The notes: generated by a model not told the origin, from the letters alone. 5,874 nucleotides of DNA from an uncultured Lachnospiraceae bacterium (GCA_910588285.1 CAJUQB010000171.1:1-5874), one strand, 5' to 3'; counted from the stretch's first letter, positions 1 through 4,819 are shown. A program made the numbers and translations.

Positions 1-2
1 AC

Positions 3-713
3 TGGTACCGTCTGGGACTGTGCCTCTACCGCTCCACAATGGCAAACTGGGTGATACGCAGCGGGCGGGAAGAGGCAGTACAGGCAGTGCTCTTCCATTA
101 TGCAAGGAGCCGGGCAAGAAAAGAGGCGGAGAAGCTCTACAGAGGGTTCCATGGGTACCTGGTCACAGATGCCTATACCGGGTATGACTCCCTGGATGGG
201 ATATGCAGGGCACTGTGCTGGTCACATGTACGCAGGTATTACATTGACAGCATACCTTTAGATTCCCGGGGGAAGGAGATCAGCGGCTCCAAGGGGGCAG
301 AGGGACGGGAATGTTGTGACCGCCTATTCCAGATCGAAAAAAAACTGAAAGAATTACCTTCCGAGAAGCGTCTGCAAAAGCGTCAGGAACTGAGCAGGCC
401 TGTCCTGGAAGGATTTTGGGCGTGGGTGGAAGAGACCAGTATCCGTCCATTTGCAACCGGACGCAAGGCATGGCTGTTCGCGGACTCACCGGCAGGTGCA
501 AGAGCCAGCGGCATCGTATATACATTGGTAGAAACAGCGAAACTGAATCATCTGGATGTATTTGGCTATCTATGTTATTTATTAGAAAGCCTGCCGGATC
601 TCGATCACCGAAACCATCCTGAATTACTGGAAGCATATCTTCCCTGGTCTGAGACACTGCCAGAAAGCTGCCGACTCAGGGAACATAGAACAAAAAAGAA
701 GTGTATGTTTTGA
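3..713 (+). pseudogene. IS66-family transposase, internally deleted (partial)
   Basis: This is the DDE transposase of an IS66 element. The frame is open from base 3, so ATG 39 is only the first Met in the window. Residue numbers below count from that Met. Recognisable blocks are MANWV (1-5), LVTDAYTGYDSL with the second catalytic Asp (41-52), CWSHVRR (60-66), SIRPFATGRKAWLF (134-147), the ETAK block (165-168) and the YLLESLP end (180-186). Two family blocks are absent. MANWVI runs directly into RSGRE, without the roughly 55-60 residues that carry the first catalytic Asp (the ADET region). FWAWVEE runs directly into TSIRPF, without about 40 residues ending in the usual NN-x-x-E. The Glu before TSIRPF may still be the third catalytic residue. 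Both losses keep the frame, but without the first Asp the product should be inactive. Family assignment is firm; deletion sizes are estimated from memory of the family. Confidence 0.82.
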
Positions 714-742
714 TAGAGTATATCACGACATGCACTTCTTTT
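694..742 (+). terminator. Stem-loop at the end of the IS66 transposase gene
   Basis: Arms at 694-708 and 728-742 pair over 15 positions with a single G-U wobble, around a 19-base loop that contains the transposase stop codon. The left arm begins with AAAA and the right arm ends with TTTT, so it could work as an intrinsic terminator on either strand. It could end transposase transcription and shield the element from outside reading. The long loop lowers confidence that it terminates efficiently. Confidence 0.55.
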
Positions 743-762
743 CATTACGGTGTGTTTTGTAT

Positions 763-769
763 CGCTTAC
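763..769 (+). repeat. Probable right terminal inverted repeat end of the IS66 element
   Basis: CGCTTAC is the complement of the GTAAGCG start typical of IS66-family termini, and it falls exactly where homology changes from IS sequence to the interior of tnpV. The matching left end is outside the window, so only the outermost bases can be proposed. Confidence 0.55.
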
Positions 770-1050
770 AGAACAGCCGATAGGCACATGGGGACAGCGG
801 CACTTGGACTATCTGAAACAGTACCGTAAGGTTACATACACCACTCTTCTCACAAGCGGCAGGCTGGGCGTTTATCTTGCTGACATCGACAGACAGGCAC
901 AGGAACGCTTTGAGAGACTTATAGAGGGCATGAAACAGGCACAAGGTATAACGGAACAGCTAAAGGAAGAAAACGCCTTAGAATGGAAGAATGAATAACA
1001 TAAGAGCTTGTGCGAGGGAGCTTGTTGAGAGGGAATTGATTTATCAATAG
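770..1050 (+). pseudogene. tnpV: TnpV-like transposon protein, 5'-truncated by IS66 and frameshifted
   Basis: The translation from about 771 reads EQPIGTWGQRHLDYLKQYRK, then a TSGRLGVYLADID block and GITEQLKEENALEW. This matches the small TnpV protein (about 120 residues) found in Tn4451-type and related clostridial elements; its biochemical role is not established. The N-terminal part of roughly 20-30 residues is missing because the IS66 right end sits there. After the TGG at 984-986 the frame breaks: the open frame ends as KNE at 998, while the frame beginning with AGA at 988 continues MNNIRACARELVER and stops at 1048-1050, as expected for the TnpV end. One base now stands between TGG and AGA, so the usual two residues there are replaced by a net loss of probably 5 bases. 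The gene is dead on both counts. Confidence 0.82.
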
Positions 1051-1057
1051 ACAGACT

Positions 1058-1089
1058 AACGGCGGTAGGGATTGAACTACCGCCGTTTT
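1058..1089 (+). terminator. Intrinsic terminator after tnpV
   Basis: AACGGCGGTAG (1058-1068) and CTACCGCCGTT (1077-1087) form a perfect 11-bp GC-rich stem with an 8-base loop, running straight into a T-run at 1086-1089. It lies 7 bases after the ancestral tnpV stop and 5 bases from the stop of the convergent regulator gene. It fits tnpV transcription on the plus strand best. On the minus strand the stem is followed by only two T residues, so it would be weaker for the regulator. Confidence 0.85.
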
Positions 1090-1094
1090 AAGTG

Positions 1095-1433
1095 TTATTT
1101 TATTATTCTGTTCTTATCACCCCACTCACACATACCATCTAAAATAGGAATGAGTGACTTTCCACGTTCAGTTAAACTATATTCAACTTTTGGAGGGATT
1201 TGGGGATATTCTTCTCTATGTACAAGTTGGTCTGCTTCCAGTTCCTTTAAAGACAAACTTAGTGTTTTAAAAGAAATTCCACCGATATATTTTTTCATTT
1301 CATTGAATCGGACAACGCCAAATTCCATTAGTGTATATAGAATTGTCATTTTGTATTTTCCATTTATCAACGATAATGTATAACTGAAACCTGTTGTTGC
1401 TAAACATTCTTTTGAAATACAATGTTCGTTCAT
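1095..1433 (-). CDS. HxlR-family winged-helix transcriptional regulator
   Basis: This 112-residue protein has the full HxlR/MarR-like layout. INGKYKMTILYTL (23-35) matches the family's GKWK-x-x-ILY helix, VRFNEMKKYIGGISFKTLS (41-59) is the recognition region, LKELEADQLVHREEY (62-76) and PPKVEYSLTERGKSL (80-94) form the wing, and the end reads MCEWGD. Members act as dimers at promoters, several as sensors of quinones, aldehydes or disulfide stress. Cysteines lie at 5, 10 and 102; Cys10 is placed like the conserved N-terminal Cys that senses electrophiles in YodB-type members, which is inference here. An AAAGGAGA site at 1441-1448 precedes the ATG by 7 bases. The gene is divergent from two flavoprotein genes, the usual arrangement for this family, so control of those genes and of itself is likely. 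Length is normal and the gene looks intact. Confidence 0.92.
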   Translation of the reverse strand: MNEHCISKECLATTGFSYTLSLINGKYKMTILYTLMEFGVVRFNEMKKYIGGISFKTLSLSLKELEADQLVHREEYPQIPPKVEYSLTERGKSLIPILDGMCEWGDKNRIIK

Positions 1434-1505
1434 TTTACACTCTCCTTTTAGTAAGTATATAACAATAATGTGCGTACTTGATTAAAAGATAATTCTTGCT
1501 ATGAT

Positions 1506-1511
1506 TATAAT
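1506..1511 (+). promoter_or_regulatory. Candidate -10 box of the flavoprotein operon
   Basis: TATAAT lies 60 bases before the first flavoprotein ATG, with a TG dinucleotide two bases upstream. The best -35-like hexamer, TTGATT at 1478-1483, is 22 bases away, too far for a standard sigma-A promoter. It may therefore act through its strong -10 or need an activator. A second TATAAT at 1547-1552 is too close to the ribosome binding site to be a likely promoter. Confidence 0.5.
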
Positions 1512-1519
1512 ATGGAGAG

Positions 1520-1537
1520 ACACGGAAGTCAACGTGT
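1520..1537 (+). promoter_or_regulatory. Candidate operator dyad ACACG-N8-CGTGT
   Basis: ACACG (1520-1524) and CGTGT (1533-1537) are perfect inverted half-sites separated by 8 bases. They start 8 bases after the candidate TATAAT, so they cover the expected transcription start of the flavoprotein genes. A dimeric HxlR repressor bound here would block initiation. The half-sites are short, so chance is possible. Confidence 0.4.
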
Positions 1538-1571
1538 TCCACAAATTATAATATAGATTGGAGATTGTAGA

Positions 1572-2117
1572 ATGGGTAAAAAAATTGTAGTAATTACTGG
1601 AAGTCCGCGTAAAAAAGGGAATAGTTTAAGTATGACTGAAGCATTTATTGAAGCGGCGACTAAAAATGGGCATTCCATTATAAGGTTTGATGCAGCACAA
1701 AGCAATGTTGGAGGCTGTCACGCTTGTGAAACCTGCTATCATTCGGGAAAAGCTTGCAGTTTTGATGATGATTTTAATAAAATTGCAACTGATATTTTTC
1801 ATGCAGATATGGTTGTTTTTTCAATGCCTGTCTATTGGTATTCCATTCCTGCACAAATTAAATGCGTGATTGATAAATTGTTTTCTTTCGTGGTAGGCGG
1901 TAAAGATATAGCAGGAAAAGAGTGTGCCTTGATTGCTTGTTGTGAAGAAGATGATATGTCTGTTTTTGATGGTGTGCGTATTCCAATCGAGCGTTCGGCG
2001 GCTTTGCTGAAATGGAATATGGTAGGCGAAGTACTTGTGCCTGGAGTGTTAAATGTTGGTGATATTGAAAAAACGGATGGTTGCAAAAAAGCAATCGCTC
2101 TTGCAAAAAGCATATAA
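1572..2117 (+). CDS. Flavodoxin-fold NAD(P)H-dependent oxidoreductase with iron-sulfur flavoprotein Cys motif
   Basis: This 181-residue protein belongs to the NADPH-dependent FMN reductase / flavodoxin superfamily. The N-terminus gives the first strand and the FMN phosphate loop GSPRKKGNS (10-18). Cys49, Cys52, Cys55 and Cys62 form C-x2-C-x2-C-x6-C, within the C-x2-C-x2-C-x4-7-C pattern by which iron-sulfur flavoproteins (Isf) hold a 4Fe-4S cluster. MPVYWYSIPAQIKCVIDKLF (about 85-104) is the second flavin-contact segment, and GVLNVGDI near the C-terminus is shared with the next gene. Isf-type proteins pass electrons between FMN, the cluster and small acceptors or quinones; the substrate here is unknown. 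A GGAG site at 1560-1563 sits 8 bases before the ATG. The stop lies 17 bases before the next start, so the two genes are almost certainly one operon under the divergent HxlR regulator. The gene appears intact. Confidence 0.9.
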   Translation: MGKKIVVITGSPRKKGNSLSMTEAFIEAATKNGHSIIRFDAAQSNVGGCHACETCYHSGKACSFDDDFNKIATDIFHADMVVFSMPVYWYSIPAQIKCVIDKLFSFVVGGKDIAGKECALIACCEEDDMSVFDGVRIPIERSAALLKWNMVGEVLVPGVLNVGDIEKTDGCKKAIALAKSI

Positions 2118-2134
2118 GAAAAGAGGTTGGGTAT

Positions 2135-2683
2135 ATGAGCAAAAAAATAATAATACTGAATGGAAGTCCACGTAAAAAAGGGAATACAGCTACATTAACG
2201 GCTGCATTTAAAAGGGGAGCAGAAAAAGCAGGAAATCAGGTTACAGAATTTTTCCTTGGAGAAATGAATATCAATGGTTGCAAAGGATGTTTCGGCGGTG
2301 GTAAAGATTGTAACAGTCCTTGTGTGCAGAAGGATGATATGGACGTAATTTATCCTGTTTATCAAGAAGCGGATATTGTAATTCTTGCATCGCCTTTATA
2401 TTATTGGACAATTAGCGGGCAATTAAAAACTGCATTTGACAGGCTGTTTGCTGTTGCGGAGTGTAATCCTAATTATCGAAATCCTAAAAAGGATATGGCT
2501 CTGATTATGGCGGCAGAAGGGTATGGTTTTGAAGAAAGCGAATATTGGTATGACCGTCTTGAAAAGCACCTTGGATGGAAAAGTATAGGAAAGGTTCTTT
2601 GTGGCGGGGTTATGAATGTTGGTGATATTTCAGAGAATGAAAAATTGGATGAAGCATATCAGCTTGGTGTGTCCATTCAATAA
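2135..2683 (+). CDS. Second flavodoxin-fold NAD(P)H-dependent oxidoreductase with variant Cys motif
   Basis: This 182-residue protein is a paralogue of the preceding gene. It has the FMN loop GSPRKKGNT (10-18), a flavin-contact stretch SPLYYWTISGQLKTAFDRLF (86-105) and the GGVMNVGDI end block. Its four cysteines are Cys49, Cys52, Cys59 and Cys63, that is C-x2-C-x6-C-x3-C, a different spacing from its partner and not the standard Isf pattern. Whether it binds a cluster is open. Many flavodoxin-like NADPH oxidoreductases of clostridia have similar Cys-rich loops followed by KDDM, as here. The start is set at ATG 2135 because AAGAGG at 2121-2126 lies 8 bases upstream. An earlier in-frame ATG at 2081 would overlap the first gene by 37 bases and add residues not seen in the family. 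The pair probably works as homo- or heterodimeric flavoproteins. Confidence 0.9.
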   Translation: MSKKIIILNGSPRKKGNTATLTAAFKRGAEKAGNQVTEFFLGEMNINGCKGCFGGGKDCNSPCVQKDDMDVIYPVYQEADIVILASPLYYWTISGQLKTAFDRLFAVAECNPNYRNPKKDMALIMAAEGYGFEESEYWYDRLEKHLGWKSIGKVLCGGVMNVGDISENEKLDEAYQLGVSIQ

Positions 2684-2692
2684 AATTAGAAA

Positions 2693-2869
2693 ATGAATAA
2701 AGATACCGTTTGGCTGTTATGTCCTGTTTGCGGTAACAAAACCCGTGACAGAATAAGAAAAGATACCGTTTTGAAGAACTATCCTCTCTATTGTCCAAAG
2801 TGTAAGAAGAAAACGCTAATTGAAGTAAAAAATTTACATACAATAGTCATCACAGAGCCAGACACATAG
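2693..2869 (+). CDS. Cysteine-rich KTR-type zinc-ribbon peptide
   Basis: This 58-residue protein has two knuckles, CPVCGNKTR (10-18) and CPKC (34-37), making a C-x2-C...C-x2-C zinc ribbon. The KTR triplet after the first knuckle and the LKNYPLYCPKC stretch identify the Cys_rich_KTR family, small proteins common in conjugative and mobilizable elements of Firmicutes; their function is unknown. Nucleic-acid or protein binding is a guess from the fold. Only 9 bases separate it from the flavoprotein stop, and no convincing Shine-Dalgarno site is visible before ATG 2693, so it may rely on coupling or be poorly expressed. The frame stops at TAG 2867-2869, but five codons later in the same frame (MRSR, then TGA at 2882-2884) looks like the usual family ending in SR. 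It therefore seems shortened by a stop mutation. Confidence 0.85.
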   Translation: MNKDTVWLLCPVCGNKTRDRIRKDTVLKNYPLYCPKCKKKTLIEVKNLHTIVITEPDT

Positions 2870-2874
2870 ATGCG

Positions 2875-2921
2875 GAGCCGATGAACTTGTGAAATAAAAT
2901 CACAGTTTATTGGCTCTTTTT
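2875..2921 (+). terminator. Intrinsic terminator after the KTR gene
   Basis: GAGCC (2875-2879) pairs with GGCTC (2912-2916), and the stem continues inward through ATGAACT/AGTTTAT and GTGA/TCAC, with one bulged base and a few wobble or mismatched positions around a short A-rich loop. A run of five T residues (2917-2921) follows immediately. This is a long, textbook rho-independent terminator. It would end the flavoprotein-KTR transcript and insulate it from the recombinase remnant downstream. Confidence 0.85.
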
Positions 2922-2971
2922 CATTTCATAAGGTTTTAAGGCAAACGCCCACCATATAAAAAAACGGTGTA

Positions 2972-3226
2972 TTGCTGGGCTACAAAAGCTATGAGAAATC
3001 GCAGGGAATCCGTGACTTCCTCTCCCTTATCCGCAACTATCAAGGCTTAAAGGAACTGGACGCAACAGTGGTAAATGCACTGATAGACAAGATACTTGTT
3101 TCGGAGCGTGAAAAATCGGCAGACGGAACAGTGAAGCAGGAAATCAAGATTTACTATAAATTCATCGGCTTTGTCGGTGAATTACATATCGCACCCACTA
3201 ATGATGGAGTAAATCCTTTATTTTAA
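2972..3226 (+). pseudogene. C-terminal fragment of a large serine recombinase (Tn4451 TnpX / DUF4368-type)
   Basis: The readable part, IRDFLSLIRNYQGLKELD then VNALIDKILVSERE and QEIKIYYKFIGFVGELHIAP, is the coiled-coil and DUF4368-like C-terminal region of the large serine recombinases that excise and integrate clostridial mobilizable transposons and ICEs. Full-length members are about 500-700 residues. Here the N-terminal catalytic serine domain, the recombinase domain and the zinc ribbon are all absent. An in-frame stop sits just upstream of the fragment (about 2957-2959), no ribosome binding site is seen, and after HIAP the sequence changes to an unrelated ending (TNDGVNPLF). It is a relic marking the former end of an integrative element, in the same orientation as the tnpV remnant, and together they bracket the regulator-flavoprotein cassette. 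Confidence 0.8.
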
Positions 3227-3396
3227 GGTGAAGTATCTTTGTCGTATACAGCCAAAACAATACATACGTAACAATGAAGCATCCTAATATCCGTAAAATA
3301 GAATAAAGTCCCCTTATCGGTAATTCAATCATTGAAAATTGCAGTTCCATCTAAAGATTCCTCCGTACTCCAATTTCGATTTCTCTTTATATTTCT
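3227..3396. other. AT-rich spacer without a recognisable gene
   Basis: Neither strand gives a protein that I recognise, and no convincing stem-loop terminator or promoter stands out. It separates the rightward recombinase relic from the leftward group that begins with the DUF7662-like gene. It probably contains the recombination or deletion junction between two formerly separate segments. Confidence 0.5.
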
Positions 3397-3618
3397 TCAG
3401 AAATTTCTTTGTTGTAATCCTCCGCGAATTCTGTTATGTTTCCAAAATGTTTTGGACAAATTCCCACTTTTTTTATATTCTGCAAGCTCTTTCTTATATT
3501 TCAGAAAAGAGTGGTCAATCGGTATCCCTGCGATCTCCTGAATCTCCTCAAAGGTCAGCTGAAATGATTCCTTTCCGCTTTTCTGCGCATATTCCCATAA
3601 TGCGTTGTATTTACTCAT
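3397..3618 (-). CDS. DUF7662-like small protein with an altered C-terminus
   Basis: The first 47 residues fit a family of small clostridial proteins (DUF7662, by memory): YNALWEYAQKSGKESFQLTF (4-23), EEIQEIAGIPIDHSFL (24-39) and KYKKELAEY (40-48). The family is usually about 65 residues and continues with a GY-x-VGKIS-type strand. Here residues 49-73 are unlike that, and a neighbouring frame stays open across about 3406-3480, so a frameshift or fusion near residue 48 is likely. ATG 3618 has an AGGAG site at 3626-3630, 7 bases upstream, so translation start is good. The function is unknown; the IAG-x-PIDHSFL core suggests a small helical domain. It lies downstream of a small membrane protein on the same strand, 58 bases away. 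Confidence 0.6.
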   Translation of the reverse strand: MSKYNALWEYAQKSGKESFQLTFEEIQEIAGIPIDHSFLKYKKELAEYKKSGNLSKTFWKHNRIRGGLQQRNF

Positions 3619-3676
3619 TGCCTTTCTCCTCTCTAATAATTACAAAAATCCAAACTTTCTGAATCTATACCCCGCT

Positions 3677-3994
3677 TTACAAAACCTGAAAAAAAACGGT
3701 TATGAACATAATGATTCCTACCATAATGGCTGCTATGCCAAAGAAACAGCTTCTGTCATTCCTTTTCCCCTTTCTGCCCTCTCTTTTTCTTAAAAACATA
3801 AATGACAGGAAAGCCAAAAGCTTAACAGGTAGATTCGTGCATAGCTCAAATGCTGCTATCCCGATCAGGAGAATGATAGCCCTGCCTAATTCGTGCCAGT
3901 TACCGCTTGGGTCTTCATAGACGCCGTTACAAAGATACAAAACGCTGCTCCATAATGTAATTGCTGTATACATCACCGAATAAATCGACACCAT
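3677..3994 (-). CDS. Small multi-pass membrane protein, possibly DUF6608-like
   Basis: This 105-residue protein has hydrophobic segments at about 4-23, 38-52, 57-68 and 84-104, separated by a short acidic loop (YEDPSGNWHE) and a strongly basic loop (RKREGRKGKRNDR, 69-81). By the positive-inside rule, the basic loop should be cytoplasmic. The first half, with YTAITLWSSVLYLCNG and an RAIILLIGI helix, resembles DUF6608-type membrane proteins of Lachnospiraceae. I do not recognise the second half and it may come from another small protein joined by deletion. No clear Shine-Dalgarno site precedes ATG 3994, and an in-frame stop lies six codons upstream, so the N-terminus may also be truncated. The function is unknown. 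It could be a pseudogene. Confidence 0.45.
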   Translation of the reverse strand: MVSIYSVMYTAITLWSSVLYLCNGVYEDPSGNWHELGRAIILLIGIAAFELCTNLPVKLLAFLSFMFLRKREGRKGKRNDRSCFFGIAAIMVGIIMFITVFFQVL

Positions 3995-4032
3995 TTCCCG
4001 GTATTGATACTACACTAAAATCTGAATCTCTT

Positions 4033-4459
4033 TTATTCTGATACAGAAGCATTCTGCCGCCTGTAGGTATCATTGTCCCTGGTTGTCCCCGCTTACCCTC
4101 GGCCCTTTTCCATCTTCGCCTTCCCCGGAACGGTCATCCTTTCCATCTGCATGGTCAGCTTTCGGGTCATCAAAAAAGATTTTCCGGTTGCCGTTCTCGT
4201 CCTGGCCCACCCGGTACAATCCCGTAGGCTTTTTCCCCGACTTTTCACTGCTGATGTATTCATCCTGTGGTTCGGACAGCCTGCCGGATTTTTTCTCCTC
4301 TGCAGCCTTCTCTGCTTCCTTTGCTTTTTCCGCCCTCTCTGCAGCCTGTTTTTCCTTCACCCTTTCTGCGTAGTCGGTTCTGGAATGTTCATAGTTTCCA
4401 TTCATTTCCTTGGATCTGCCAAACGGCATAAAGGTATCCTTTAGGACCTGCATTGCCAT
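4033..4459 (-). pseudogene. DUF6033-like charged protein with internal deletion and frameshift
   Basis: From ATG 4459 the product reads LKDTFMPFGRSKEMNGNYEH, TDYAERVKEKQAAERAEKAK (an Ala/Lys/Glu-rich likely helix), then a YISSEKSGKKPTGLYRVGQD block and GNRKIFFDDPKAD. I associate this order with a Lachnospiraceae family annotated DUF6033; the function is unknown. The normal C-terminal half is a coiled coil ending in DNDTYRRQNASVS. Here the open frame stops at 4070-4072 after VSGDNQGQ, while the frame giving DNDTYRRQNASVSE continues just beyond and stops at 4033-4035. The coiled coil has thus been deleted and the end frameshifted. GGGACAA occurs twice, 10 bases apart, exactly at the join, which fits short-repeat deletion. 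AAGGAGG at 4469-4475 is 9 bases from ATG 4459 but only 3 from ATG 4465, so 4459 is preferred. Confidence 0.65.
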
Positions 4460-4468
4460 AAGCATATT

Positions 4469-4475
4469 CCTCCTT
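4469..4475 (-). promoter_or_regulatory. Ribosome binding site of the DUF6033-like gene
   Basis: The minus strand reads AAGGAGG, a near-perfect anti-SD match. Its spacing decides between three closely placed ATG codons (4465, 4459 and 4453) in favour of 4459, which lies 9 bases away. Confidence 0.75.
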
Positions 4476-4545
4476 CAAATTGATATTGTCAGGAAACTTC
4501 TTTGCAGACGCTCCCCGCCGCAGAGCAGCATACAGAAGGAAATGC

Positions 4546-4692
4546 TTAAAATCTGCATGGCAGATAACAGTCCCATATGCTGTGAGCATCCAGATTTTCG
4601 ATCCGCTCATAATAATCAACAACCTCGCCTGACATCAGATTCATATATATTTCCACCTCGCCATTATTCATCAATGGCAAAAGAAAAAACAT
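4546..4692 (-). CDS. Unrecognised 48-residue ORF
   Basis: The frame from ATG 4692 (or ATG 4671, giving 41 residues) reads NNGEVEIYMNLMSGEVVDYY, then ERIENLDAHSIWDCYLP, and stops at 4546-4548. The acidic, aromatic-rich composition and absence of low-complexity sequence look protein-like, perhaps a small beta-strand/helix fold or the end of a longer gene. I recognise no family. No good ribosome binding site is seen, but a strong sigma-A-like promoter lies 27 bases upstream in the same direction. It precedes the DUF6033-like gene by 86 bases and could be cotranscribed with it. It may equally be a remnant. Confidence 0.4.
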   Translation of the reverse strand: MFFLLPLMNNGEVEIYMNLMSGEVVDYYERIENLDAHSIWDCYLPCRF

Positions 4693-4718
4693 TTACCGTT
4701 GACACAGATTGATGTTTC

Positions 4719-4747
4719 ATTATAGCCTGCCCGAAATGCCATAACAA
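4719..4747 (-). promoter_or_regulatory. Sigma-A-type promoter reading leftward
   Basis: The minus strand has TTGTTA (4742-4747), 17 bases of spacer, then TATAAT (4719-4724), close to the consensus. It points toward the 48-residue ORF and the DUF6033-like gene, and possibly on to the membrane protein and DUF7662-like gene. Confidence 0.6.
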
Positions 4748-4819
4748 TTTAATTGCTGTGAAATGTTTATCTGTTGCCGCGAAATGCTGTATAAAATCTG
4801 ATCTATCACTCAGAATAGT

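Larger units (their letters stand above)
1..769 (+). mobile_element. 3' part of an IS66-family insertion sequence
   Basis: The stretch holds the IS66-type transposase remnant, a stem-loop just after its stop, and a right end at about 763-769 reading CGCTTAC, the reverse complement of the GTAAGCG that begins many IS66 elements. Directly after this, codons homologous to the interior of TnpV begin, so the element appears inserted in tnpV. The left end lies outside the window, so the 8-bp target duplication usual for IS66 cannot be tested. The base-exact right boundary is uncertain by about 6 bases because the last element codons happen to read on into tnpV. Confidence 0.75.

Noticed and set aside
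1072..1383. 103-residue plus-strand ORF
   Set aside because: It lies antisense to the clearly coding HxlR gene, has no family-like blocks and no ribosome binding site.
2081..2134. Extended start for the second flavoprotein
   Set aside because: It would overlap the first gene in another frame, while ATG 2135 has a well-spaced AAGAGG site and gives the normal family N-terminus.
1832..2142. Two minus-strand ORFs of about 93 residues
   Set aside because: They are antisense shadows of the first flavoprotein gene with low-complexity composition.
4073..4444. 123- and 96-residue plus-strand ORFs
   Set aside because: They are complements of the DUF6033-like gene; their apparent hydrophobic or Ser-rich character comes from reading its charged coding strand backwards.
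4389..4622. 77-residue minus-strand ORF
   Set aside because: It overlaps both the 48-residue ORF and the start of the DUF6033-like gene in a different frame and has no family-like features.
4699..4726. Plus-strand TTGACA-N16-TATAGC promoter
   Set aside because: It has a good -35 but a poor -10, and no rightward gene starts before the zinc-knuckle remnant about 500 bases away; the minus-strand promoter in the same place is better.
4733..4786. GAAATG at 4733, 4760 and 4781 as a regulatory repeat or CRISPR-like array
   Set aside because: The units are only 6 bases, the spacing is unequal (27 and 21) and the flanks differ; this is within chance for such sequence.
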